Assembly (NCBI GenBank): GCA_004026145.2
Contig: CP034987.1
Location: forward strand, 2,306,014-2,370,013
Source of the DNA: Takifugu bimaculatus
Taxonomy: Eukaryota > Chordata > Actinopteri > Tetraodontiformes > Tetraodontidae
DNA length: 64,000 nt
Direction: 5' to 3'
Part shown: in pieces, positions 22,601 through 33,593 of the stretch
Layout: each line of letters begins with the position of its first letter
Position numbering within the stretch: position 1 is the stretch's first letter
Made by a program: the position numbers and the translations under genes
Notes under the pieces: model-generated
What the model was told of the DNA's origin: nothing
Databases searched by the model: none
The model's input: the letters and a program-made list of their open reading frames with translations, nothing else

Positions 22601-25600
22601 AGCTATGTTGCTCTGTCACAACCGATATTGCCCACGGATGAATGAACACTCGTCTTTTTGCTGATCATCACAAATTTCAAATGCAATTTTAAAACGCCAG
22701 GCCCAACTCATGGACATCATTTAGGATTTGCTGTGTGCTGTATTCATTACATGCCGCCAGTCTTTTTAATTTGTTTCCTGTGTTCACCGAAAGAGCCTCA
22801 TAGTTTGGAACTGATGATTTGTGATTAATGAGATAAGATGTAACTCATTGCCAGAGGGGAATTTCGCGTGTTACAACTCTACCAGAAGGAGGTTGATATA
22901 AAATGGAGGACAATAGTAGAGCCCTGGTTTTTATAGCTGTTGTTCTTTAATGAAACTTAGTTGTAGGTACAAATTATAATTTTAATGGCAACCACATTAA
23001 ATCAAATGCACAGCTGTGAGATAAGTGTGCTTAATGTGTCCAGTACTATTAAATACAACACTGGATCTTTCATCTCTGATTTATCATAAATATTTTACAA
23101 GTTTCTGATTTGAAAGATGCCTGTGATCATGATCCAAATCCTTCTCTCTGTCTTGTAGGAGCTGCTACGTTCTTCGCAGGGCCTTTCAGAGGAGAGGGAA
23201 GAAGTGAGAAAGAGGCTGACGGAAGCCACAGATCGAGTGCGTCAGTTGGAAGAGGACCTGTTGAGTGTCACCCAGAGAGGACTGCAAAAGGAAACGGAGC
23301 TCGATCGGTGAGTGGAGAATTGATTATTGATTGACTGATTATTGATTATTATACTATGAAGCTGAAACCTTGACTTGGTTTTTCCGTGATACAGCCTGCG
23401 TGATCATCTGAAGAAGCTCACAGCAGAAAGAGACAGCTTAGAGAGCCAGCTGAAGAATGAAAAGGATGAACGGGATCTTTATAAGGCGAGAGAATTCTCA
23501 TCACTGATTGCTAAAGAGCCAAAACTGGGACCTTTTTTTCCTGACCTTGTTTTGCACTTATGTGTAGGTGCATTTGCGCAGCACCGAACTGGAGAACACT
23601 AAGCTGAGCGCCGAGTTACAGATGCTGAAAGCAGTGGAGCTGAATCGGGAGGTGACCATCGCTCAGTTCCAGGAGGAGCTGGAGAGGCTCAGGGCCTGTG
23701 TTGCCCAGCGGGACAGCTTAGAAAAAGAGCTGCTGGCCAACAAGGCTGAAAAGGTGGCGAAGATTGTTTAAACTAGCACTGATAGCACAGGAACACACTT
23801 AAGTACCTCCTGCACTTACGTTAACTCAACACATCTGCTTTCGGACGTGTGTTTTTAGGCAGAGCTGGCACACGTGCGTGAACAGCTCCGCCAGGCAGGA
23901 GGAGCAGCTCCAGGCATCCCGGCAACAAGCAAACCTCCTGGCCTCAGAGCTCCGCGACTCAGCCACCACCCGCGACCACACGATGACTGAGCTCTACTGT
24001 GCCCGCGTGGAGGCTGACAAGCTCCGTGCCAGTTTGGCCGACGCACAGGCCGAGTGCCAACGTATGGAGAGCCAGCTCGACCGCATGAGAAGCACTGCGG
24101 AGAAGGTGGTGGTCAGTTTTTACTTCCTTCTCTTGTGCCTTTCCTGAGTCATTCTGCGCTAAATCATTTTTGTGAGAATGGACGGGTTTGGCGTTACAAA
24201 TGCTTCTTCCACAGGGTGTTGGGAGCAGTGGGGAGATGACATCCTGCTTCTCAGTGGTGTCAAAGGAAGAAGCTGAGCTCCAGAGGGAGGTGGAGGAGTT
24301 GAAGCTGCGCCTTCACATGGCAGCCGAACACTACAAGGAGAAGTATCGGGAGTGCCAGCGCCTCCGCAGGCAGGTGGCCAAGCTAAATGCCCTTGAGTCA
24401 CAGGTGGTGAGTCCTATACCTGAACCCTGTAGATGTCACAATCTATAGTTGGATATTATTCATTTTTGATGTTGCATTTTCTTAGGAGACAAAGAGAAAT
24501 GCTTCCACTGAAACAATACAGGAGCCCCTCACTCCAAGTCCAGAGTCACCAACAGCAGGTATGCACACTTTCAAATGCAAAAGTACAATTTCAGTGTTGT
24601 AAATGTTGCTCCAACTGATAACTAATTTAGAGTACAGCCCCAGTCTAAAGTACACACTTGTTCTGTGTGTTCTTGCGTTGTCTTGATATTGCTTGTCTGG
24701 TGACAGCTTAAGGGAAAATAAATTAAAACATCATTTTGCTGTCACACTTGATCACACAAGTATTTGTCTAAGAATTTCCTTTATCCAGTTTGTCTTCATT
24801 TGAATTTTGACAGCCTGTAACATGTTTGATCAGCACTTTAGTCAAAATTGTAATGTGTGCTTGATAGCAAAGAAGTTTAAACGTTGCAAATTTTACAACC
24901 GTAAACACACACTCACATGGTTAACATAGGCAAAGCAGGGCTGCTTGTTCTTGAATTGCATGCAAGGTGTTGTAATTGTTCTTTGGTATGTTTCCAGCTT
25001 GCATATTACCATATTAACTTCCAATTCTCCCTTACAGTAATGCTAAGCATAAATCTATTTATTTATGCGAACTACTTTTTCCTTGCGATTTCTGCTAAAA
25101 ACAATAGTAACAGTGTTATGGTTACTATGCTTTGTGGTGCTTTGTTACTCTTTCTCTTGCTTCTACAAGTGTTATTTGTTAGAAGGTCCCTAAAATCTGT
25201 TTCTCATTAAATGTTAAGCATGCCTGTCGTCAGCATTTTGATCTGTTAATGAAAGCTGTCGATATGCTTTAATCCTAATACACTCCTGACATTGCTTTTG
25301 TCTTTCCACTTAAGACTTAAACGGGTAAAGATGAGAACAGAGTTTAGAAAAGCATAATGAGATGTAGGCTTCCGGTTTGGCCATTTTTTTCTTTTAGAGG
25401 CTTCCAGATGAATTTATAAGTAAGAAGAGTAAGAAGACTTCTTCATGCACCAAATGACACAAACACCAGCTCAAAATTAAAATGAATTAATTTGGTTGCA
25501 CAAAGTTGATGCTTTGTGCTGGTTACAGTGAGTCTTTTTTTTTTTTCTTTAGCTATGGCTTCAGACTTAAATTTAATTTTGAAAGGTGACAAAAACAGAT

Positions 25601-28600
25601 TTCTTTCAAGAATTCAGCTGCTGTAGTCCTTAATTTTGTCTTGTCCACAGTTGTTTTTTATGCATTGATGAGCAGAGCCTCAGGCAGATGGAAATGTAGA
25701 CATACTAGTATTTCCACTAACAGCAAGTACAATCAACAGTACGGCATACAAACACAGAAAGGGGCTGTGTCTCACTTCCTGGCCAAACTTTGGATTTTGT
25801 TTTTTCAAACACCTTATACAGCCACAGGTTGGCAAAAATCTAATATTTATCTTTGAACTGTAAAATTAAAATTAATTATGCAGAACAAGCTGCACACTCC
25901 CAGTATTTATCTCTTTCCAAGTACCATTTTTAAAAGTCCCCTGTGTTAGTTATAATATATTAGTCAAGTGTAACCAGTGTACCTATATCAAATACTGTAT
26001 CTCCATTATCTTTTCTGTTACATTCTGTCAATATGTTGTGTTTGCTGTACAGGGAATATACCTACTGCAGTCTTACAAGAAGAAACTGAGCTGACAATCA
26101 GCCAAGAACTCATGAGATCAACACATTCCAGCGCCAACATTAGCACAGAGAAGAGAGAAATGGAGGAAGAGCCCGAGGAAGATGCCAACAAAGGGAGGGA
26201 AAGGCAGAAACAAGACATGGAGACGCTGGAGAAGAACGAGAACCTGCTGGAGAGGATGATGAGCTGGGTCGAGTTGGAAAACGAGAGGAAGAGTGAGGCG
26301 GAAGTGACGGTGGCGGAAGGAGTCGAAAAAATCGGGGATGCCGCGGCACGACGAGTATTGCTGGAGGAGGAGGGGAGACCCCTGGGGGAGACAGACAGGG
26401 ACCAGACACACTCGGTGGAGGAGGAGCTGGCCATGATGGAGGAGAAGTGGAGGGAGCAGTGCGTCATCAACGAGACGCTCAAACAGAGGTTGGCCGACGA
26501 GGAGGAGCGATTCAGAGTAAGAAAAACAGGCCGATCATTCGCACTAACCTTAGGACAGTTTTAAATGAACTGGTTGACTAGCAGACTTGGCTCATGATTA
26601 ATTAATTAGCTGATTTATACATTAATTTTCCCCTCTTATTTCAGTTATATCATTAAAAAATAATATAAAATTACCCTAAAATGTATTTTATATTGAAACC
26701 ATTTATCACATACTTTTAAGTAACCACGGTCATTTTTACATTTTAAACCAAAGAAAGTTGCACATTATTACATTTTAAGATACTGGGAAATTTTTGAAAT
26801 TAAAGTTGACCAGTTTTCCATTTTATTGATTGTCCCAAGCAAATAATTGCTGAGTAAGCATAAGAGGGTGTTGAGGCTGGTGTCGAGGATGTTTACTTGA
26901 GCGTGCATTAACCTGAAGGAGCGAGTCGCACCATGCATCCACGCATCGCCACACATGAGCCAATGTGTGTGGTATGCGTGTGATTCAGTGCGAGCTCTCC
27001 AGCTCCCTGCGTCTTTATGAGGCCTGTTGTACTTTGCGTGCAAGTGTCCGCCAAAGTGCCCACCGCCGTTTAATCTCCGTGAGTGAGTGTGTATTTATCA
27101 GAGCTGTAAATAAGAGTCTCCCCTGTCTTTGATAGAGTCTTCAGTCTGAGGCAAGTGCCTGGGCCCCAAGCTGCTCTTAATGGCCCCTGAGACTGACAAG
27201 AGCGGCAGCCATGGAACACTGTGCTTTATTTACGGCTGTTTACATCAGCCACCCAGAGGATAGGGCAAGGGAGAGAAATGGACAAGGAGACGGGGAGAGA
27301 GATAGACGGCTGTGGAATCCCTTCACCTAAACTTAACCCTGTAATGTTGAGCCGTAAATTTACAGAAGAAGGAGAGAGGGAGAGAGAACAAAAGGAGATG
27401 AAAGAGAATGACATGAGCAGAATTTAAGCTTTCATAAAGCAGGATAGACAAACGGACAAGAAGCAGAAATCGAAACCTGAGAGGAGGAGATTTGGAGTCT
27501 TTGTAATGGGATGAAAGGAGAGAAGTTCAGGCAACTGGTCAATAAACTACCTCACAGGGCCAGTCCCGATAGGACGGGGGAGATTTACTACGATCTCCCA
27601 GTCGGCTCCAGTTTGCCCTGGACGTAGACTATTTTTGCATTTACTCATAAAAACTACACATCTGATTCCACTGAGGTTTAAATCAGATGTGGCTTGTGAG
27701 CCAGTTTCTTCATATGTTTGCTTTTGCTGACTGAATTTATGTGTGAATCGGTTGCGTTGTGTTTCAGTGCAACTTGCACAATTGTGTCGATGTAAAGAAT
27801 GAGTTTGTGGGGAAAGATTTAAAGTTGTTGTTCTTTGCACCTCCAGGTGCAGATAGCAGAGCGAGCCAGAGAGGTGACGGAGCTGAAGCGCAACCTTGCA
27901 AAGGCTATCAGAGACAAAGAGCAGCTACAGGAGGTAAATAAGCAAGGAGACGGAGTCGAAAACGAGTCAAATTTGACAAAAATCTTCACCCACAGTTTCT
28001 TACAGATGAAATACAGATAACAATTGGAGTCTTGAGTAATATAGTCATAATCAATTTTAAATGCCAACGTGCAGTGTTGGACCTCTTTTTGCAGCCTTTT
28101 CTACCCTTCTTCTTACTCCGCACCACCTGCTAATTAATACATCTATAATAGGTTATTTCACTCGTCGCTTCAGTGCCATTAGATGGTGCAAATGCCACGC
28201 GACGTGTCTGTTTCACCTCCCCAACCCTGGTTTAAATGTTAAACCTGAGAGCAGCGCGCTAATGAAGTCATCAAGAAAGGAGGACAAAGGGGGCACGGCA
28301 AGAAGAAGGGGGTTCGTGTCTTCATCAGCAAAGCTGGAGCAGAGGGAGCCTGAGTCTGACACCCATTACAGTAATGAGTAGGGTACTAATGCTCTTGCTT
28401 CATCTATAATCACAAAGGGCAGAAACGCCATAAAGAGAAAGTAAACTCTTAGCTGAAATGAATGACTTATTCCAGTACGGCTTCAATATCATCCATACCA
28501 CTGATTTTGAAACGTAGCATATCAGGATTGTCGAGAATGTCAAGAATTGTGGTGATTTGAGGTTCTGGCATCCTTTCTAGGAGCTACAGTGCTTATTGTC

Positions 28601-29944
28601 CAATCAGAGAGAACAGGAAGCTGGAGTTCAGGGTGGCGACGCAAGGCAGCCCCTGGTGCTACACTATCCCTTGCCGTACCCTCAGGACCCATCTCCCCCA
28701 CCGCTGGTGCCACAGAGGCCCGCTGAGCTGCAATATGGCAATCCCTACTCCACTGACACCACAAAAGGTTTTACACGTTAGATAAATGGATTCCATCATA
28801 TTTACGTCTTCTGTTCTCAGCGTGGAGACAATATCAGGTTTTTTTCCTCAACCCACCTAGACGCTGCCTCGTCTCCTGAGAAGATGGCCCGGCCTCCACC
28901 CGAGGCCCCGCCCTGCGCTCCTCCCTGTGCACCCCCGATCACACCCTCAAGTCCAGGCCCCGGTGCACGTGGTTGGAATCAAGAGGTGGTCTGTATCCAA
29001 CCTTCCCGCTCCGCAACTCCCCCGGAAAACACAGAGCATCCAGCACCAGATACGAGAAACGTAGGAGGACAGCTTTTCACTTTTATGTTATGATGTATGT
29101 CTGGGGGGGAGAAGAGGTTTAATTTGCACTTTCTCTGCCATAATATCCAAATCAATCAGTGTTTTCAGGTTGTCACTTTAATTCCCATTTCTCCGTCTCC
29201 AGAGTATTCCCCCTGACCGCATGAAGGGAATTAGTAGCCTACCCTCAAAAATGCCGCCTTAAACTCATTTGCATAAAACTCTAATTAATGTCACTCCTTC
29301 AGTGCTCTAGAGACAAAGATGCGGCGGGCTTTGAGAGTAATTAAGGGAGATTTTTTTTGCACAGACAGATTCAAGATCAGCTGCTGGGTCGTTTGGGAGC
29401 AAAGTGTAAAGAGTGAATCTGCATGAAACACGAAGCAACGGGCCTTCGCGCCATTTTAGCTTTGGAATGCTGACAGATTTTTGTTATATGATCATCTTTT
29501 CACATTATTTGCATGGTTCAAAGGCTTCTGATGGGGCTCAGCTTACATGCGATCATCAATCTGGACGACTAAGTGAAACCAGGGGCAGCTTCTGCTTTGA
29601 CTCCAGGTAGTTCACCAGACCCACGAGCACGGCGATCAAATGCGTCTTTAACAGACACAGAAATTGCACTGTTGCACCCAATAATGCGTTTCACGTTCAC
29701 CTTGACACACATCTTCCTCTCAACCTCTCCCAGGAGTGACGTCCACAAGCGCTGCCCGCTGTGCGAGGTCATCTTCCCCCCTCACTTTGAGCAGCGCAGC
29801 TTCGAGCAGCACGTGGAGAGCCACTGGAAGGTTTGTCCCGTCTGCGCCGAGCAGTTCCCTCTGAACTGCCAGCAGCAGCTCTTCGAGAGGCACGTCCTCA
29901 CACACTTCGACGGCAATGTGCTCAACTTCGAGCAGATCGAGTGA
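16660..29944 (+). CDS. tax1bp1: Tax1-binding protein 1, selective autophagy receptor (16 coding exons; apparent frameshift in exon 9)
   Basis: Autophagy receptor that links ubiquitinated cargo to LC3/GABARAP and restrains NF-kB signalling with A20. Coding exons: 16660-16848, 19845-19947, 20419-20609, 20777-20932, 23159-23307, 23395-23485, 23568-23753, 23859-24105, 24215-24406, 24486-24558, 26053-26516, 27847-27933, 28581-28767, 28861-29060, 29524-29606, 29734-29944. Domains: SKICH (about 15-125, with HPKDWVGIFK and GWSTARDYYTFLWSP), non-canonical LIR DILVVTTK (about 149), long coiled coils (about 162-710), a Pro-rich stretch with LQYGNPY, and two C-terminal UBZ fingers (C873/C876/H892/H896 and C900/C903/H919/H923). 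Corrected length is 935 residues, longer than human (789) mainly through the acidic exon 26053-26516. The total is 2809 bases, one over a multiple of three, because of an extra G at about 23898. The intron after 23485 starts with GC. Confidence 0.95.
16849..19844. other. TAX1BP1 intron (3.0 kb)
   Basis: AT-rich with short A and T runs. I see no supported exon or element. Confidence 0.6.
20933..23158. other. TAX1BP1 intron (2.2 kb)
   Basis: The intron has a CA tract (21463-21487), a perfect CRE (21449-21456) and a purine-rich run (21661-21689). No exon is supported. Confidence 0.6.
23486..23567 (+). other. GC-AG intron in TAX1BP1
   Basis: An 82-base intron with donor AAG|GCGAGA and acceptor TGTGTAG|GTG. 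Both flanking exons are in phase 0 and join as LYK-VHL, as in the family. No GT donor lies nearby. Confidence 0.8.
23859..24105 (+). CDS. tax1bp1: TAX1BP1 coiled-coil exon with +1 frameshift
   Basis: Phase 0 from the previous exon reads AELAHVREQLRQA; from 23899 the homologous coiled coil continues only in the +1 frame (EEQLQASRQQ...LASELRDS). The sequence GCAGGAGGAGCAG has one G more than GCAGAGGAGCAG. Uncorrected, a TGA at 23988-23990 ends the protein before most of the coiled coil and both zinc fingers. Corrected, the exon is 246 bases and symmetric (phase 0-0), so skipping it would also keep frame. The 3' edge could be 24105, 24108 or 24111. Confidence 0.85.
24559..26052. other. TAX1BP1 intron (1.5 kb)
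   Basis: AT-rich sequence with no supported feature. Confidence 0.6.
26517..27846. other. TAX1BP1 intron (1.3 kb) with candidate non-coding element
   Basis: The 26880-27250 part is more complex and GC-balanced, with CTGTAAATAAGAGTC and TTTACGGCTGTTTACATCAG, i.e. forkhead-like cores. It may be regulatory. No coding exon is supported. Confidence 0.35.
27934..28580. other. TAX1BP1 intron
   Basis: No feature supported. Confidence 0.55.
29061..29523. other. TAX1BP1 intron before the zinc-finger exons
   Basis: No exon is supported. The next exon may start at 29524 or, also in frame, at 29542. Confidence 0.5.
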
Positions 29945-30980
29945 CCCGCCAGGGGGGGAGGGGGGGGGTATATTCCTACGCAATGTCTGGGGCAAATGTG
30001 TGTTGTCAGCTCGGGGTCGGTTAAGTCGTCTTAATATACAATCATGAGCACTTTTTTTGGTGATCTTGAAGATGAGAAAGAATGTAGTGCAGTATTGAAA
30101 GGAACCAGAGAATGTTTATTAATTAGGGCAGATTTAAAGTATTTAAGGGTTTTTAATTTTCAGCTTCAAATGACTAAAGCACCATTGGTAATGCATGATT
30201 CTTTTGTGTTGCACAACATGGCGTGGAGGGGTGGGGGTTATTTTGTAAGGTTTATGTCCCTGTACTTTAACTGCACTTAAAACTTCTTTATGAGTAGGAT
30301 TAACTTGGAATAAGGCAGCCAAGACGTTCAAAGAGCCGGGAAAGACAGAGGAGATGAGAATGCGCGTGCGTGTCTGTGTGTGCGTGGATGCAATTTGAGA
30401 AGAGAGTACGCCATGTCTGCGAGTTTGGGGTTTTTTCTTTAATGAAATGAGAAATGACCTCGCAGACCGCTGTATGATTGTACAGGCGCTAGTTCTGCTC
30501 GGACGAACAAACACAGCACTACATTCTAATGTATCTGCACTAAACAAGGCTTTATTCTGAATGTACTGTAAATAAGTCGTGGAGTCAACATCGTGCCCCT
30601 TCTCCTCCACCGTCAATACTTCCTTCATGTTTTAGTGGCGACAAAAACGGAGGACCCATGATGTTTCTGCGCCAGGAGACTGCAGGACATGTTAGATATG
30701 TACTTCCACGTTCGAAAAATGGTATGAAAAAAAATCCTCCTTGCGGTGGTCGGCATCGTCTGTGAGCGTCATCTGTGTGCGTCCGCTATATTCGGTCTGT
30801 TTCCTGTCACCAAAGCTGACGGCGTTCAGGCTTTTGGAAAAATTGCACATGCCCGATATCCATAAGCAAATGTAGAGTTTGTGTGTGCGTCCCGTCCGAT
30901 GCTTTTCATGTGAGAATGTCAAAGATGGCAGATGGAAAAAGAGCTTTACGAATAAAAACAACCTTGTATTGTCTTTTTTT
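29945..30980 (+). other. tax1bp1: TAX1BP1 3' UTR
   Basis: Extends from the stop codon (29942-29944) to an AATAAA at 30951-30956. The end is inferred from that signal. Confidence 0.55.
30951..30956 (+). terminator. TAX1BP1 polyadenylation signal
   Basis: AATAAA followed after about 15 bases by a T/G-rich stretch (TTGTCTTTTTTTGGGGG). Confidence 0.55.
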
Positions 30981-31023
30981 GGGGGGGGGGGGAGAAAATG
31001 ATGCAAATCCATCCGTTGATAGT

Positions 31024-31029
31024 TTTATT
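31024..31029 (-). terminator. Candidate JAZF1 polyadenylation signal
   Basis: AATAAA on the minus strand, about 2.6 kb past the JAZF1 stop and facing the TAX1BP1 signal roughly 70 bases away. Confidence 0.4.
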
Positions 31030-33561
31030 TTTCTGTTTTTTAAAAGTAGTTTTCCTGTTTACATTTAAGCAGCTTCTCTTTTATATAGAAAGACAGTTTT
31101 GACATCATTTACAAGTTTCTCTGCTCAGAACCTGTTGTCCCTCCATAGAAAAAGGAAACGTCGGTCTCCGTTTTACATACGAAAATATAATTTAAAAGCA
31201 CTTGACGACACACTTTACAATACATTCACTGTACACAGTACTGTATGTTGAAACCCAACCCTCGCCCCCCCTCCTGCACACAATACCCCCCCTGCTCCTC
31301 TCCCATATGCATAACACTGCGTTGGAGTTCAAGCCGTCGTCATGGCAACAGCACTGTCCGTGAAGTGACGATGATTTTACGAGTGTTTGACAGAGATCCC
31401 GGCGGGAGACTCTCAGTCTCTGTCCCTGTCGGCCCCGTCTCTGCTCTTGATCCCACTCTCAAAAACGTCCCCTGCATTAAGCGTCCCCATCGTGTGCGCG
31501 GAACATTTATCTTCGTCCGCGCTGCTCCGCGGACGCCCTTTGAAACTGATCCCGATATTAGCGAGGACGTCTCATTGGCGAGAGGCCTCTCGGGATGTTT
31601 GTGTTGCTTCCTTAAGGTAGCGTGTTCTATTTAAGGACGGCTCACCTCAAATTAGAAGCATTTTTGTGAATTTTGAATCTGAATGAACACTTTTCCTTAA
31701 GACCAATACGGGTCAATACTTTGACGTCAGATATGAGCGGAAGCTGTTAAAATACTGTATTTTCTACATCATGATCGGGCTTTAAGTTGTGATTGCGTGC
31801 TGTCAAACCATTGGGTCTATTTCCTGCATATTTAAGAGAATCCCTCTCAAAACTGATATTCCGACACTGTGCAACTCTTCTCACTACAAAGTGAGACAAA
31901 AACTGTGCACGTTGCAACAAGTAAGAAGTATGTATGATTGATTTTGGGGTGAACCGTCCCTTTAAAGGCAGCGTAACTACAATACAGACCAGCAGTTATT
32001 TTAAAAGTATATTAAATGGGGGCTAATACGTGTCCGTTTCAGAGGAAGTTCTGTCAGTATTGTAAACACGACGTACTAACAGAAACCAGTTGCTGACTCA
32101 ACAGCAGCTCAGAACAGGAGGGCGTGTGCACGTCAGAGGTCGCTGAACCATCAAATCAACAGGGAGAAAAGGCTCGTGCTGCGAGCCGTTTGCAGAATAA
32201 AACACATCCACAACAAGAAAAAAAACGCTTTGTGATAACGAATCAGTGTGCCTCGGCACGCGGTGCCGCTCCTCGCTTTCTTTTTTTGTTCCGAGAGGCA
32301 ATAAAGACGAAAACCTCGGTCGGTGGAGCAGCAGGTCGACGGCAGCTGCGGCAGGAGACCAAACCGGCGGCCTTGCAAAGAAAACGCAACAGATCTCGGC
32401 ACAGAAACACGGAACACAGTAACACGAATCCAGGTACAGAAGAGAACAAGCGCACACACATTTTCACACGCACACAAGGAACTGGAATGCTCTTCTCTAC
32501 AACACCAATGACAGGCTGTAGACAGTAATCTCTTTCAAATGCTAATCACTCCTCTTCACTGACATGTAGCTTCGACAACAGAAAGCATGCACGAGTACAT
32601 TCCTGTGAGTTACATCTACCCACGCGCACGATTCGGAAAGGAAATCAGTCGGAGACACCGTTACTACACCCCCCCTCCCCCTCCCCCTCCCCCCTCGTCA
32701 GGCACATGACATGGTCAACGTTTGGCAGTGGAGAGCTATTGGCAACAATCACGGTGACTAAAAAAAAAACAATAACCACCAAGACGATTTTGCCGATCTG
32801 ACGCGTACCCGGTGAGATGCCGGTCCGCTCAGCCGACGCGTCAGAAATATGGATATGCTGGCGCCAACGCCCTCGAGGTCCCTTCTTGATCCGCGCTACA
32901 TGAACGTCAAAGGCGCATCGGCTCCTAATCTCTCGGCCCTTGGTGAGGAGACGAAAGCCGGCCGGCCGTTTGACCGGTGAGGTCACAAAGCTGGCCACCT
33001 CGGTGAATATGGAATGGAGTAACATTAAAAAAAGACTGACACAAATATATAAAATAAAGCTTGAAAATAAAGTTACACAATGTATATGTACCTGAATACC
33101 TTTATATATTATGTACATATCTGATTATATATCTGTTTAGCATATAAGTTAACCGTTGCCCCGGGTGATAACCGTGAAGGCTACAGATCTGAGGTCAGCC
33201 AACTCAAACTGGCAGAAAGGGAGTGTTGCAACCATTGAGCTCAGATCAGCGCTCACAGGGGCACTTGCTAGATGGTGTCTTTTCTTATTTCTTTTTTGTC
33301 TTTTTCTACAGGTAGCACCTTATGTACGTCAAATAATAGTAGTAAAAAAAAAAAAGGATTGTGATAGAATACGATAGATACAAATGTGCAAATGTTCAAC
33401 ATTAAAAATACTACAAAGATACTTTTTTGCTCCAAAAAGTGGGTAAAAATAATTGTATAACGCATAAAAGAGTGACAAAAAAAATGCAGGGAAGCGGCTT
33501 AAATGCATGCACGTGATCCGGGAGTATGACCTTGAAGGTGAGCAAAGAGCAAAGTCGTGAT

Positions 33562-33578
33562 GGGGGGGGGGGGGGGGG
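33562..33578. repeat. G17 homopolymer (C17 in JAZF1 mRNA)
   Basis: Seventeen consecutive G on the plus strand, 15 bases past the JAZF1 stop, so the transcript carries a long C tract. The length is likely uncertain in the assembly. Confidence 0.9.
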
Positions 33579-33593
33579 TCTGTTGGCACGGCT

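Larger units (their letters stand above)
31000..33593 (-). other. jazf1: Probable JAZF1 3' UTR (about 2.6 kb)
   Basis: Long non-coding stretch downstream of the JAZF1 stop; a long 3' UTR is usual for this gene. It contains a perfect CRE-like palindrome at 31722-31729 and a C-rich tract (33562-33578 read on the minus strand). Several spurious ORFs occur on both strands. Confidence 0.5.

Noticed and set aside
26018..26482. Long minus-strand open frames opposite a TAX1BP1 exon
   Set aside because: They mirror the Glu/Lys-rich coding exon as Ser/Leu/Pro-rich shadows with no domain or splice support.
32098..32528. Overlapping open frames on both strands downstream of JAZF1
   Set aside because: They lie in the probable JAZF1 3' UTR and have no recognisable protein features.
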